NCBI GenBank assembly: GCA_030823965.1
Contig: JAVBYP010000202.1
Coordinates: forward strand, 1 to 7,782
DNA from: Sideroxydans sp.
Lineage (GTDB): Bacteria > Pseudomonadota > Gammaproteobacteria > Burkholderiales > Gallionellaceae
DNA length: 7,782 nt
Reading direction: 5' to 3'
The position numbers were made by a program, and so were the translations under genes. Under the pieces are notes generated by a model that had not been told where the DNA came from, ran no database searches, and worked only from the letters and a program-made list of their open reading frames with translations. Numbering within the stretch: the first letter of the stretch is position 1; each line of letters begins with the position of its first letter. Positions 1 to 6,203 of the stretch are shown here, piece after piece.

Positions 1-349
1 CTACGACTTTGTCGCCATCGAACTTGAGTTTGTTCGATTTGTAGGTGATTGTTGGGAACATCTCTGTATCGAAGAGATCGGGGGCTTGGATGTGTTCGTT
101 GAACAGTGCAGAACCTGTATTCACTGACTTGGCATCAATCGTCACGTCGATCGAACCAGTGCGCTTGATTTGGTCAAGTACGATGGTGCCGGATGTCTTG
201 TCGAAGCGGCTCAACTGGATGGAATAGCCCAAGTGGCTGTATTCGAAACGTGGCATGGAGTGAGATGGCTCGATGTTGTAAGTCACCGGTTCTGCATAGG
301 CGACAGAAGAGATGGAAGCAGCAAGGGTGAGGGCGATGAGTCTTTTCAT
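1..349 (-). CDS. YceI family periplasmic protein, 3' end cut by window edge
   Basis: The first 116 codons are present and the C-terminal part lies outside the window. The protein starts MKRLIALTLAASISSVAYA, a typical signal peptide with cleavage before EP, so the product should be periplasmic. The mature start (YNIEPSHSMPRFEYSHLGYS) fits the YceI opening, where a D/E-P-x-H-S segment leads into a beta strand and a conserved His. It continues with a G-x-I-x-L-D strand and 'VNTGSALFNEHIQAPDLFD' followed by FPTITYKS, the standard YceI pattern. YceI proteins are lipocalin-like barrels that bind isoprenoid or quinone-type lipids; the ligand here is unknown. The start is supported by AGGAG at 357-361, 7 nt upstream. 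It is the last visible gene of the pirin-b561-yceI operon, 28 nt after the second yceI, and is a different subfamily from it. Family assignment is confident; the role is not. Confidence 0.9.
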   Translation of the reverse strand, partial: MKRLIALTLAASISSVAYAEPVTYNIEPSHSMPRFEYSHLGYSIQLSRFDKTSGTIVLDQIKRTGSIDVTIDAKSVNTGSALFNEHIQAPDLFDTEMFPTITYKSNKLKFDGDKVV

Positions 350-377
350 GGTTGTTCTCCTAGGGTGGGTTGATGGC

Positions 378-950
378 TTACTTCTTGTTAGGTGCTGCGA
401 TTAATACAAGGTGGAACTTGATCTGGATCTCATTGGCGACGGTGCTGACATCTGTCCACACACCTTCGCCGATGTTGTAGTCGAGACGATTGATGGTGAA
501 CACACCATCGAACAGCCCGCGTGTGCCGTTAGCTTGGAAGGTGAAGGGCGCGGTGACATCCAAGGTCTTGCCTTTGATGGTGAGCTTGCCCGTCGCTTCG
601 TAACGGTTGCCACCCAGTGCTTTCACACCAGTCGAAACGAAACCTGCACTGGGGAAAGCTTTGGTGTTGAACCATGGCTTGCCGACTACTTCATCATTCG
701 CTTCTTCGGAACCGGTATCGATACTCGCGAGATCGATGTCGATACGCGCTTGCGCCTTGGCTAGCTTGGCGGGGTCGAAGCTGGTCTGCGCGGTGAACTT
801 CGCGAACTTGCCTTCCATGGGCACGCCCATCTGTTTGTAGCCGAAAGTGACCGTGCTTTCATTCGCCTGTACTTGTTTGAATTCGACAGCAGAGGCGAAG
901 CTGCTGATTAAGGCGCTACTCAATAAGACGACTCGTAAGAAGGATTTCAT
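378..950 (-). CDS. YceI family periplasmic protein
   Basis: A 190-residue protein with signal peptide MKSFLRVVLLSSALISSFASA (cleavage near residue 21), so exported to the periplasm. The mature domain is a full-length YceI lipocalin-like barrel. Visible hallmarks are the strand around VTFGYKQMGVPMEGKF, an A-R-I-D-I-D-L strand followed by SIDTGSEEANDEV, the W-F-N-T-x-x-F-P segment, the turn LTIKGKTLDVTAPF, and the C-terminal RLDYNIGEGVWTD. The family binds long isoprenoid chains such as quinones; E. coli YceI is encoded beside a cytochrome b561. The start ATG overlaps the cytochrome b561 stop by 4 nt (ATGA), implying translational coupling, and AAAGGA at 959-964 provides a Shine-Dalgarno. It is clearly diverged from the neighbouring YceI, for example lacking the H-S motif near the mature N terminus, so the pair may carry different lipids. 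Confidence 0.92.
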   Translation of the reverse strand: MKSFLRVVLLSSALISSFASAVEFKQVQANESTVTFGYKQMGVPMEGKFAKFTAQTSFDPAKLAKAQARIDIDLASIDTGSEEANDEVVGKPWFNTKAFPSAGFVSTGVKALGGNRYEATGKLTIKGKTLDVTAPFTFQANGTRGLFDGVFTINRLDYNIGEGVWTDVSTVANEIQIKFHLVLIAAPNKK

Positions 951-1495
951 TTGCTCATTCCTTTCGGCAACATGCGTTCCAGTATCTGGTCGTGGTCGAT
1001 GAACTTGTGTTTGATGACGGCGGCGATGTGCATGCCTACCAGCAAGAAGAGGAACACATTCAGTCCTTGATGCACGGTCGCGAGCAGCTCACCCAATTCT
1101 TTATTCTTCTCCACGAGGTCAGGTAGTGGCAACACACCGAACCACACGACCTGAAATCCTTTGGCGGAACTCATCAACCAGCCCGAGAGTGGGATGGCGA
1201 TCAGCAATCCATAAAGTGCCAGATGCGTGATGTGGCTCACCACCACTTCCCAGCGTGGCGTGGCGGCTGGGAGCGGAGGCGGTGTGTGCGTGAAGCGCCA
1301 CACCACACGGGCGATGACCAGTAGCATGATCGTGATGCCTATCCACTTGTGATAGCTGTAGTACTGCAACTTGGTGGGCGACAAAGGCAGATCGTGCATA
1401 TAAATGCCGAGCGGAAAAGCGGCGAATATCAGCAACGCCACCAGCCAATGCAGCGCCATCGCGGTGTTGTTGTAACGTTGAATAGGTGTGTCCAT
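947..1495 (-). CDS. Cytochrome b561 family membrane protein
   Basis: From this start the protein has 182 residues and four hydrophobic segments (about 13-33, 50-66, 90-108 and 142-162). Four candidate haem ligands sit at the bacterial b561 positions: His16 (MALHWLVALL), His49 (YYSYHKWIG), His142 (ATVHQGLN) and His156 (VGMHIAAVIKHKF). This matches di-haem, quinol-oxidising cytochromes of the E. coli CybB/YceJ type, which move electrons between quinol and periplasmic acceptors in the inner membrane. An ATG 30 nt further upstream (1525) is in frame but would overlap the pirin gene. The ATG at 1495 is preferred because AAGGAG (1502-1507) lies 6 nt before it and the encoded MDTPIQRYN is a usual b561 N terminus. 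It sits between pirin (10 nt away) and yceI (4-nt overlap), so it is very likely cotranscribed with both. Confidence 0.92.
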   Translation of the reverse strand: MDTPIQRYNNTAMALHWLVALLIFAAFPLGIYMHDLPLSPTKLQYYSYHKWIGITIMLLVIARVVWRFTHTPPPLPAATPRWEVVVSHITHLALYGLLIAIPLSGWLMSSAKGFQVVWFGVLPLPDLVEKNKELGELLATVHQGLNVFLFLLVGMHIAAVIKHKFIDHDQILERMLPKGMSK

Positions 1496-1501
1496 CGCCA
1501 T

Positions 1502-1507
1502 CTCCTT
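1502..1507 (-). promoter_or_regulatory. Ribosome binding site deciding the b561 start
   Basis: AAGGAG on the minus strand, 6 nt before the ATG at 1495. It overlaps the stop codon of the pirin gene (TTA at 1506-1508 on plus), so translation of cytochrome b561 is probably coupled to pirin. It lies inside the longer reading frame starting at 1525, which argues against that earlier start. Confidence 0.7.
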
Positions 1508-2372
1508 AAGCCAAGCGACCGCCACGGAAATCGTCCAGCGCCTGATGGATCTCTTCCTGTGTGTTCATCACGAACGGTCCGTATTGCACGATGGGCTCGT
1601 TCAATGGTTTGCCCGCCACCAAGATGAGGCGCGTCGGCTCGGTCGCGGAGACGGTGAGGCCATCCGCGCCTTCGGTGTTGCTCAAGATGCCCATGCGTTG
1701 CACATCCACTTGTGTACCCGCCACCTGCGTCGCGCCGCGATAGGTGTAGATGAAGGCGTTGTGAGTGGCAGGAATCGCCGTCGAGAACGATGCGCCTGCG
1801 GGTAGATGGATGTCGAGATAGATGGGCTCGGTCACTTCGCGGCTCACCGCACCAGACACGCCGTTGCTAGCACCCGCGATGACGCGCACGGTCACCCCTT
1901 CGGCGGTCACGTATTCGGGGATGTCGGCACTGGCGAAGTCTTTGTACCAAGGTTTTGCCATTTTGTTCTTCGCTGGTAAGTTGAGCCAGAGTTGGAAACC
2001 TTCCATCACGCCGTCTTCTTGTTCGGGGATCTCGGAATGGATGACGCCGCTGCCTGCGGTCATCCATTGCACGCCGCCGTCGCCCAGTAGACCTTCATGG
2101 CCGGCGCTGTCGCGGTGGCGCATACGGCCCGCCAACATATAAGTGATGGTCTCAAAGCCGCGATGCGGATGGTCGGGGAAGCCGGCGATGTAGTCATCAG
2201 GGTCATCGCTGCCGAAAGCGTCCAGCATCAAGTAGGGATCGAGACGGCGTTGCAACTTGCCAGTGAGTACGCGCGTCAGACTCACGCCTGCGCCATCAGA
2301 GGTAGCGACGCCTTGGATGAGCCGTTCCACGGTGCGGGTTTGGTGGATGCTGCTTGGTGTGACAGTGTTCAT
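1506..2372 (-). CDS. Pirin family protein (bicupin)
   Basis: A 288-residue cytoplasmic protein with no signal peptide and the usual pirin length. The N-terminal cupin carries the pirin signature: HPHRGFETITY gives His68 and His70, and SGVIHSEIPEQED gives His112 and Glu114, together the complete 2-His / 1-His-1-Glu metal site of human pirin. GGVQWMTAGSG between them is also typical. The C-terminal cupin (about 180-285) is more divergent, as expected, and ends with GKPLNEPIVQYGPFVMNT, the conserved pirin C-terminal segment. Some bacterial pirins show quercetinase activity and others act as redox-responsive regulatory partners; nothing here separates these. Translation starts 6 nt after AAGGGAG (2379-2385). 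It is the first gene of the minus-strand operon and diverges from a LysR regulator that probably controls it. Confidence 0.95.
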   Translation of the reverse strand: MNTVTPSSIHQTRTVERLIQGVATSDGAGVSLTRVLTGKLQRRLDPYLMLDAFGSDDPDDYIAGFPDHPHRGFETITYMLAGRMRHRDSAGHEGLLGDGGVQWMTAGSGVIHSEIPEQEDGVMEGFQLWLNLPAKNKMAKPWYKDFASADIPEYVTAEGVTVRVIAGASNGVSGAVSREVTEPIYLDIHLPAGASFSTAIPATHNAFIYTYRGATQVAGTQVDVQRMGILSNTEGADGLTVSATEPTRLILVAGKPLNEPIVQYGPFVMNTQEEIHQALDDFRGGRLA

Positions 2373-2401
2373 TTCGGACTCCCTTACCTGAGTAATTGAG
2401 T

Positions 2402-2414
2402 CGCATATTATGCG
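2402..2414. promoter_or_regulatory. 13-bp palindrome between pirin and lysR
   Basis: CGCATATTATGCG is a perfect inverted repeat: arms CGCATA and TATGCG around one T. It contains -10-like hexamers on both strands (TATTAT on plus, CATAAT on minus), but no good -35 lies at the right distance for either. It could be a bidirectional -10 region, a regulator site, or both. This is a sequence observation with an inferred role. Confidence 0.35.
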
Positions 2415-2453
2415 GCTCGAAATGATAGATAAAGCCTGCTATTCGAGATAGAC

Positions 2454-2471
2454 TGTTCCATAAATGGAACA
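2454..2471. promoter_or_regulatory. 18-bp perfect inverted repeat over the lysR start codon, probable operator
   Basis: TGTTCCATAAATGGAACA: 8-bp arms with a 2-bp spacer, no mismatch. The right arm begins exactly at the ATG of the LysR gene (2464), so a bound protein would block translation initiation or early transcription. Most likely an autorepression site for the LysR regulator. The same sequence could also form a small hairpin in the mRNA that hides the start codon. Confidence 0.5.
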
Positions 2472-3369
2472 AGCAAAGATATCCGCAGACGACCTCATCC
2501 TGTTCGCCACCATCGTGGAACAGGAGAGTCTGGTACGCGCCGCGGACCAATTGGGCATGCCCAAAGCCACGGTTTCGCGGCATTTATCGAATCTGGAATC
2601 AGCGCTGGGGCAGCGTCTATTGATACGCACCACGCGTCGCCTCACCCTGACCGATTTCGGACAGGAGTTCCTCGACCACAGTCGGCGTGTGGCTGAAGAG
2701 GTCGCCACCGTGCAGGACTTCGTGCGTAGCCAAGACATCCAGCCGCGTGGTCGTTTGCGCGTCTCCATGCCTGGCGATTACGCCAAGGTGCATTTTTCGC
2801 GCGCCATCGCCACCTTCATTGACGCCTATCCCGAGATACAACTCGACCTCGATCTGAGTTCGCGTCGCGTCGACCTCATTGGTGAGCGCTTCGATCTCGC
2901 CATTCGCATGGGTGATCTGGATAACGATGCGACGCTGGTGGCACGCAAGTTCGACGAGCAGAGCATGGCGCTCTACGCCAGTCCCATCTATCTCGCCTTG
3001 CATCCCGCACCCAAACATCCCGATGATTTGGAGCGGCATACCTCAGTGCGATTGTTGTCTGTGCGTGGGACCGCTGTGCCGTGGAAATTGATGCGCGGAA
3101 AAGAAATGTGGGAAGGGGTTCCGCCAGGACGGTTGACGTTGAACTCACCAGATATGATCCAGCAGCTTCTACTTGATGGCGCTGGCATCGGCGCCTTACC
3201 CGATCTCTTTGTTAACAATGACGTAAAGAGTGGTCGCTTGGTGCGTGTGTTGCCGAAGTGGTGTTTCCCTGCTGTGCCTGCATGGGCGGTGATGCCCACG
3301 CGACGTTTCCTGCCGACCAAGACCAGAGTCTTTCTCGATCACATCGAACGCTTCATGGAGAAGAGCTAA
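2464..3369 (+). CDS. LysR family transcriptional regulator
   Basis: A 301-residue protein of usual LysR length. Residues 9-68 form the winged helix-turn-helix: DLILFATIVEQESLVRAAD, then the recognition helix GMPKATVSRHLSNLESALG and the wing RLLIRTTRRLTLTDFG. Residues about 94-297 are the periplasmic-binding-protein-like effector domain, with RGRLRVSMPGDYA at its start, the mid-domain DLAIRMGDL, and GAGIGALPDLFV near the end. This resembles the AaeR/CrgA-type LysR branch. The divergent position next to the pirin operon (91 bp apart) suggests it controls that operon and itself. No clear Shine-Dalgarno precedes the ATG; instead an 18-bp inverted repeat covers the start. The inducer is unknown. 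The gene for a small sensor-like membrane protein follows 46 nt later on the same strand. Confidence 0.95.
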   Translation: MEQAKISADDLILFATIVEQESLVRAADQLGMPKATVSRHLSNLESALGQRLLIRTTRRLTLTDFGQEFLDHSRRVAEEVATVQDFVRSQDIQPRGRLRVSMPGDYAKVHFSRAIATFIDAYPEIQLDLDLSSRRVDLIGERFDLAIRMGDLDNDATLVARKFDEQSMALYASPIYLALHPAPKHPDDLERHTSVRLLSVRGTAVPWKLMRGKEMWEGVPPGRLTLNSPDMIQQLLLDGAGIGALPDLFVNNDVKSGRLVRVLPKWCFPAVPAWAVMPTRRFLPTKTRVFLDHIERFMEKS

Positions 3370-3415
3370 GTGTCTCAAGTATCATTCCTCAACCACTTCA
3401 AGTGATCGACGCAAG

Positions 3416-4081
3416 ATGACAAGTACTCATTCCCATCGGACCTATCTTTCCAAAACCTTCCTGATATTCACCACAGTGCTGACGATGCTGGCTATCGCAG
3501 GGGGATATCAATTGTCACGCATATTCTCCCAAGTGGATCAGTCTGCGGCGCAACGTAGCGTGCAATTGTTGGATATCGAAGAGAGTCTGGATGATGCCGC
3601 CATCGGTTTGGGACGTCAGGTGCAAGAATGGAAAGACATGTTGTTGCGAGCCAACGATAAAGCACGGTACGACTTTCATCAGAAATCGTTCAGGGAATCC
3701 AGCATCGGAGTGCAGTACGCCTTGTTGGAAGCAAAGACCACGATGCGGGATATCGGTATGGATACCGCTGACATCGACCACTTGATCTCGGAGCATAAGT
3801 CGCTGCTTTCAGAATATCTCATTGCACACTCCAAACTCAAACCATCGATGAAGGAGTCTTCTGGCCAAGTGGATATGCAGATCGTGGGGATAGATCGCAA
3901 GCTACAACGCGACATCGCCTCTGTGAAGGCGGGTATCACGGCCTTTGCTAAACAGCAGATGTATAGGACACCAGAGACACAGGGGAGTCGATACTGGATG
4001 ATCGGGTTGCTAGGAGCGACATCGCTGTTCTTTATGGCAATGTTCGGATTCGTGTTCTCCCAACTAACAACAAGGCAGTGA
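3416..4081 (+). CDS. Stand-alone chemoreceptor-type periplasmic sensor domain, two membrane spans, no output domain
   Basis: A 221-residue protein. A short basic N terminus leads into a transmembrane helix (about 13-33), then roughly 160 periplasmic residues predicted helical, then a second transmembrane helix (about 194-215) and only six more residues (QLTTRQ). The periplasmic part has RQVQEWKDMLLRAN (67-80) and VGIDRKLQRDI (157-167). I recognise these as the conserved motifs of a helical-bundle sensor module in many betaproteobacterial methyl-accepting chemotaxis proteins. In those proteins a HAMP and signalling domain follow the second membrane helix; here the reading frame ends at that point. 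The next gene encodes a protein of the same plan. Start choice is uncertain, as no good Shine-Dalgarno is visible. It may have no output of its own and act through a partner, or be a shortened receptor. Gene reality is likely; function unknown. Confidence 0.8.
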   Translation: MTSTHSHRTYLSKTFLIFTTVLTMLAIAGGYQLSRIFSQVDQSAAQRSVQLLDIEESLDDAAIGLGRQVQEWKDMLLRANDKARYDFHQKSFRESSIGVQYALLEAKTTMRDIGMDTADIDHLISEHKSLLSEYLIAHSKLKPSMKESSGQVDMQIVGIDRKLQRDIASVKAGITAFAKQQMYRTPETQGSRYWMIGLLGATSLFFMAMFGFVFSQLTTRQ

Positions 4082-4177
4082 AAAAAAGTAGGCATGGCGG
4101 TCGAGCCAATGGTCTATCTTAAAGACTGATGCTCGGCGATGGATCAAACGAATGTTTTATAGCGATGGAGAGACAAA

Positions 4178-4801
4178 ATGGTGATGGTAGAACGACGTAA
4201 GAACGCATTCTTCTCAATGGATACTTTCGAGCGGATCGGTTTGACAGCCGCTTTCTGTTTCTTTCTCTATCTCATCTGGAGCAGCTCATCCGAGCTTGAG
4301 AGCCAACTCAAGGCGAACACAGACCAATTCGCTGTGGTGCATGACCTACAGATCGAATACAAAGGCGAAGTGCAGAATTGGAAGAACGTGCTGTTGCGAA
4401 GCAATAGCCAAGCTAGCCTAGCTCAGAATTGGACCGCATTTGAAACGCAGCATAAGAAAGTCGCAGATGCTGCCAAACAAGGGATACTGCAAAACGATGT
4501 CAGAGCGATCAACGTAAAACTCCAAGCATTCATTGAGGCGCACGCTGAGAATCTGGCTTTGTATAAGAAGAGTAGCGAGATATTGGCACAACACAATTTT
4601 GATCCTCGCCAAGCGGATGCCAGTGTGAAAGGGATAGATCAACCGCCGTTGAAGATATTAGAAGAAGCTGATGCGGAGATGGAAGACGAAAAGGTGAGAG
4701 CCAATGGCAGGCTCATCGCCAAGTCGAACAATAGGATAGAGCAAAGCCTCGTCGCCCTCTTGCTACTGATGTTGATCGCGATCTGGCGACCAAGACGTTG
4801 A
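4178..4801 (+). CDS. Second stand-alone sensor-domain membrane protein, related to the preceding gene
   Basis: A 207-residue protein with the plan of the gene before it: cytoplasmic basic stretch (VERRKNAFFS), transmembrane helix about 20-37, about 150 periplasmic helical residues, a final transmembrane helix about 188-203, and the short tail RPRR. Shared motifs are EVQNWKNVLLRSN (64-76) and the V-K-G-I-D core at 150-154, preceded by FDPRQAD as in chemoreceptor versions of this module. Overall similarity to the first protein seems low apart from these motifs, so the pair is an old duplication or two independent copies, not a recent tandem repeat. GGAG at 4167-4170 supports the ATG at 4178, with a 7-nt spacer. 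It is 96 nt downstream of the first gene and is followed by a hairpin. There is no HAMP, coiled-coil signalling, kinase or GGDEF domain. Function unknown. Confidence 0.82.
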   Translation: MVMVERRKNAFFSMDTFERIGLTAAFCFFLYLIWSSSSELESQLKANTDQFAVVHDLQIEYKGEVQNWKNVLLRSNSQASLAQNWTAFETQHKKVADAAKQGILQNDVRAINVKLQAFIEAHAENLALYKKSSEILAQHNFDPRQADASVKGIDQPPLKILEEADAEMEDEKVRANGRLIAKSNNRIEQSLVALLLLMLIAIWRPRR

Positions 4802-4812
4802 CCGACATGTGT

Positions 4813-4845
4813 AAGGACTGCCGCTGAAAGCTAGCGACAGTCCTT
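4813..4845 (+). terminator. Hairpin after the sensor-domain gene, possible terminator
   Basis: Arms AAGGACTG (4813-4820) and CAGTCCTT (4838-4845) pair perfectly. After one C/A mismatch, four more pairs form (4822-4825 with 4833-4836) around a 7-nt loop. It starts 12 nt after the stop codon of the second sensor-like gene. The T-run behind it is poor (TTCTAAC), so it may be a weak intrinsic terminator or an mRNA-stabilising hairpin. It would help separate this gene from the porin promoter. Confidence 0.5.
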
Positions 4846-4888
4846 CTAACCACACATCAATTTCGCAACTGAATACCAGGCTTCATAG

Positions 4889-4944
4889 ATTTAACACTCC
4901 TGTCATTTGGGTGTAACAACCCTGTCATAAAGCCTCCCCATAAT
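4889..4944 (+). promoter_or_regulatory. PhoB-type (Pho box) promoter of the porin gene
   Basis: Four 7-bp half-sites recur every 11 bp: ATTTAAC (4889-4895, weakest), CTGTCAT (4900-4906), GTGTAAC (4911-4917) and CTGTCAT (4922-4928), each separated by 4 bp. This is the tandem-repeat layout and consensus of the PhoB Pho box (CTGTCAT or CTGTAAC type). The last half-site ends 10 bp before CATAAT (4939-4944), a 5/6 match to the sigma70 -10, and there is no separate -35. That is the class II arrangement known from E. coli pho genes. Transcription should start near 4950, giving a leader of about 60 nt. Regulation by phosphate starvation is inferred from the sequence. Confidence 0.82.
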
Positions 4945-5003
4945 TCGCTCGCCTTAATCTTCCCCGTGAGTTGAGGAATTCAGAGCAATTTTTATTAATG
5001 ACT

Positions 5004-5008
5004 AGGAG
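5004..5008 (+). promoter_or_regulatory. Ribosome binding site of the porin
   Basis: AGGAG, 5 nt before the ATG at 5014. A strong, well-spaced site that fixes the porin start. Confidence 0.7.
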
Positions 5009-5013
5009 CAAAC

Positions 5014-6036
5014 ATGAACAAGAAAATCGTAGCACTGGCAGTTGCCGCTGCATTCACAACTCCGGCATTTGCCGACAACGCAAACGTGACTGTTTACGGC
5101 AAAGCATTCATGACATTTGACCAAGCAACTGAGACAAACAAAGTGAATGTCCAGCGCGTGAACACCAATGCATCACGTTTTGGTGTTAAGGGTGGCGAAG
5201 ATCTGGGCGAAGGCCTGAAGGCGATCTATCAGTATGAAGTCGAGATGGATGCTGATGGAGGCGGTCTAGATGATGCTGCCAAGACTGTAAAAGTCGGCGG
5301 CTTCGCTAAAACACGTAACAGTGGTGTTGGTATCGGCGGTGATTTCGGTCAAGTGATGTTCGGTATCTGGGATAGCCCTTTGAAAGTGACTCACAACAAG
5401 ATCGAGTTGTTCGACAACACGACTTCTTGGAGCGCAATCAATACCATCGGCAAATCTGCTGGTAAAGATTTCAACACTCGCCAAAAGAACATGGTGCAAT
5501 ACTGGTCACCTAAGATGAGTGGCCTGCAAGCAGCTGTGATGTTCAGCCCCGACGAAGCGCCAGCAACAACACCAACGCAGAACGAGAGCATCCTGTCCAT
5601 GTCTGCGACTTTCGATCAAGACGACATCTACGCTGCCGTTGCTTATGAGAGCCGTAATGACGTAAAAGCAGCTGGCGTAAATGACACTGCGATGCGTGTA
5701 GTGGGTAAATACAGCTTGGCTGATTTCTGGGTGGGCGGCATGGTCGAGAGCATCAAGACCTACACAGCAGCAACTACTAGCGTCACGGGTAACAACGTGG
5801 AGTTGGTTGGCGGCGTGAAGATGGGTGCGAATGCGATTTCTGCTAGCTACGCAAAAGCAGGTTCAACTGCGGTCGCACCAGCAGTCGCGAACGATGTTAC
5901 CCAGTTGAGCTTGAAGTACGGCTACAACTTCTCCAAGCGTACCGAAATGTTCGCTGCATACACGTCTCAAAAGACGAATGCAGCAACTGCTGTGACCAAG
6001 ACTTACTTGGGCGGTGGTATCGTTCACGCCTTCTGA
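5014..6036 (+). CDS. Gram-negative outer-membrane porin
   Basis: A 340-residue protein. Signal peptide MNKKIVALAVAAAFTTPAFA is cleaved before Asp21. The mature N terminus NANVTVYGKAFMTFD and the segment SRFGVKGGEDLGEGLKAIYQ are hallmarks of the betaproteobacterial trimeric 16-strand general porins (Porin_4 type). Further matches are SGVGIGGDFGQVMFGIWDSPL leading into the constriction loop (around residues 125-145), KYGYNFSKRTEMFAAY near the end, and the C-terminal GGGIVHAF, whose terminal Phe is the outer-membrane assembly signal recognised by BamA. It acts as an outer-membrane diffusion channel. It has its own Pho-box promoter and its own terminator, so it is a single-gene unit. Phosphate or another anion is the likely substrate class on the basis of regulation alone; sequence does not prove selectivity. 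It is not recognisably of the OprP/OprO phosphate-porin family. Confidence 0.95.
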   Translation: MNKKIVALAVAAAFTTPAFADNANVTVYGKAFMTFDQATETNKVNVQRVNTNASRFGVKGGEDLGEGLKAIYQYEVEMDADGGGLDDAAKTVKVGGFAKTRNSGVGIGGDFGQVMFGIWDSPLKVTHNKIELFDNTTSWSAINTIGKSAGKDFNTRQKNMVQYWSPKMSGLQAAVMFSPDEAPATTPTQNESILSMSATFDQDDIYAAVAYESRNDVKAAGVNDTAMRVVGKYSLADFWVGGMVESIKTYTAATTSVTGNNVELVGGVKMGANAISASYAKAGSTAVAPAVANDVTQLSLKYGYNFSKRTEMFAAYTSQKTNAATAVTKTYLGGGIVHAF

Positions 6037-6064
6037 TCTAATCTCCTCGGTTAGCTAAGAAGTT

Positions 6065-6092
6065 AAACGGGCATCTTCGGATGCCCGTTTTT
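6065..6092 (+). terminator. Intrinsic terminator of the porin gene
   Basis: A perfect 11-bp stem (AAACGGGCATC at 6065-6075 with GATGCCCGTTT at 6080-6090) closed by a TTCG loop, with a T-run at 6088-6092. It lies 28 nt after the porin stop codon. The stable UUCG tetraloop makes it a strong terminator; the A-rich left side could give weaker function on the opposite strand. Confidence 0.93.
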
Positions 6093-6203
6093 ACTTGTGT
6101 ATGTTTTTAAGCAGTGCTATGAAATAAGCAATGCTGCATTTGTAATGCTGTTGAAGCCAAACAGACATTCTCGCGTCACATAGCTCCTCTATAAAGATGT
6201 GCC

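Noticed and set aside
1496..1525. Upstream in-frame ATG for cytochrome b561 adding ten residues
   Set aside because: It would overlap the pirin gene by 20 nt, and the strong Shine-Dalgarno AAGGAG lies inside this extension, pointing to the later ATG.
2416..2447. CTCGAA and TTCGAG inverted arms in the pirin-lysR intergenic region
   Set aside because: Six-base arms with a 20-base gap are easily found by chance in a region this size.
3370..3415. Two TCAAGT hexamers before the first sensor-like gene, resembling the -35 of flagellar sigma28 promoters
   Set aside because: At the expected distance (about 12 nt) neither is followed by anything like GCCGATA; the sequences there are CCACTTCA and ATGACAAG.
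4100..4177. TAAAGACT with GGCGATGG before the second sensor-like gene as a possible sigma28 promoter
   Set aside because: The spacing is about 7 nt instead of about 11, and the -10 part matches only partly.
6113..6150. Repeated AATGCTG and partly complementary AGCA/TGCT words after the porin terminator
   Set aside because: Arms are only about 4 bp and the repeats are 7 bp; too weak to call a structure or repeat.
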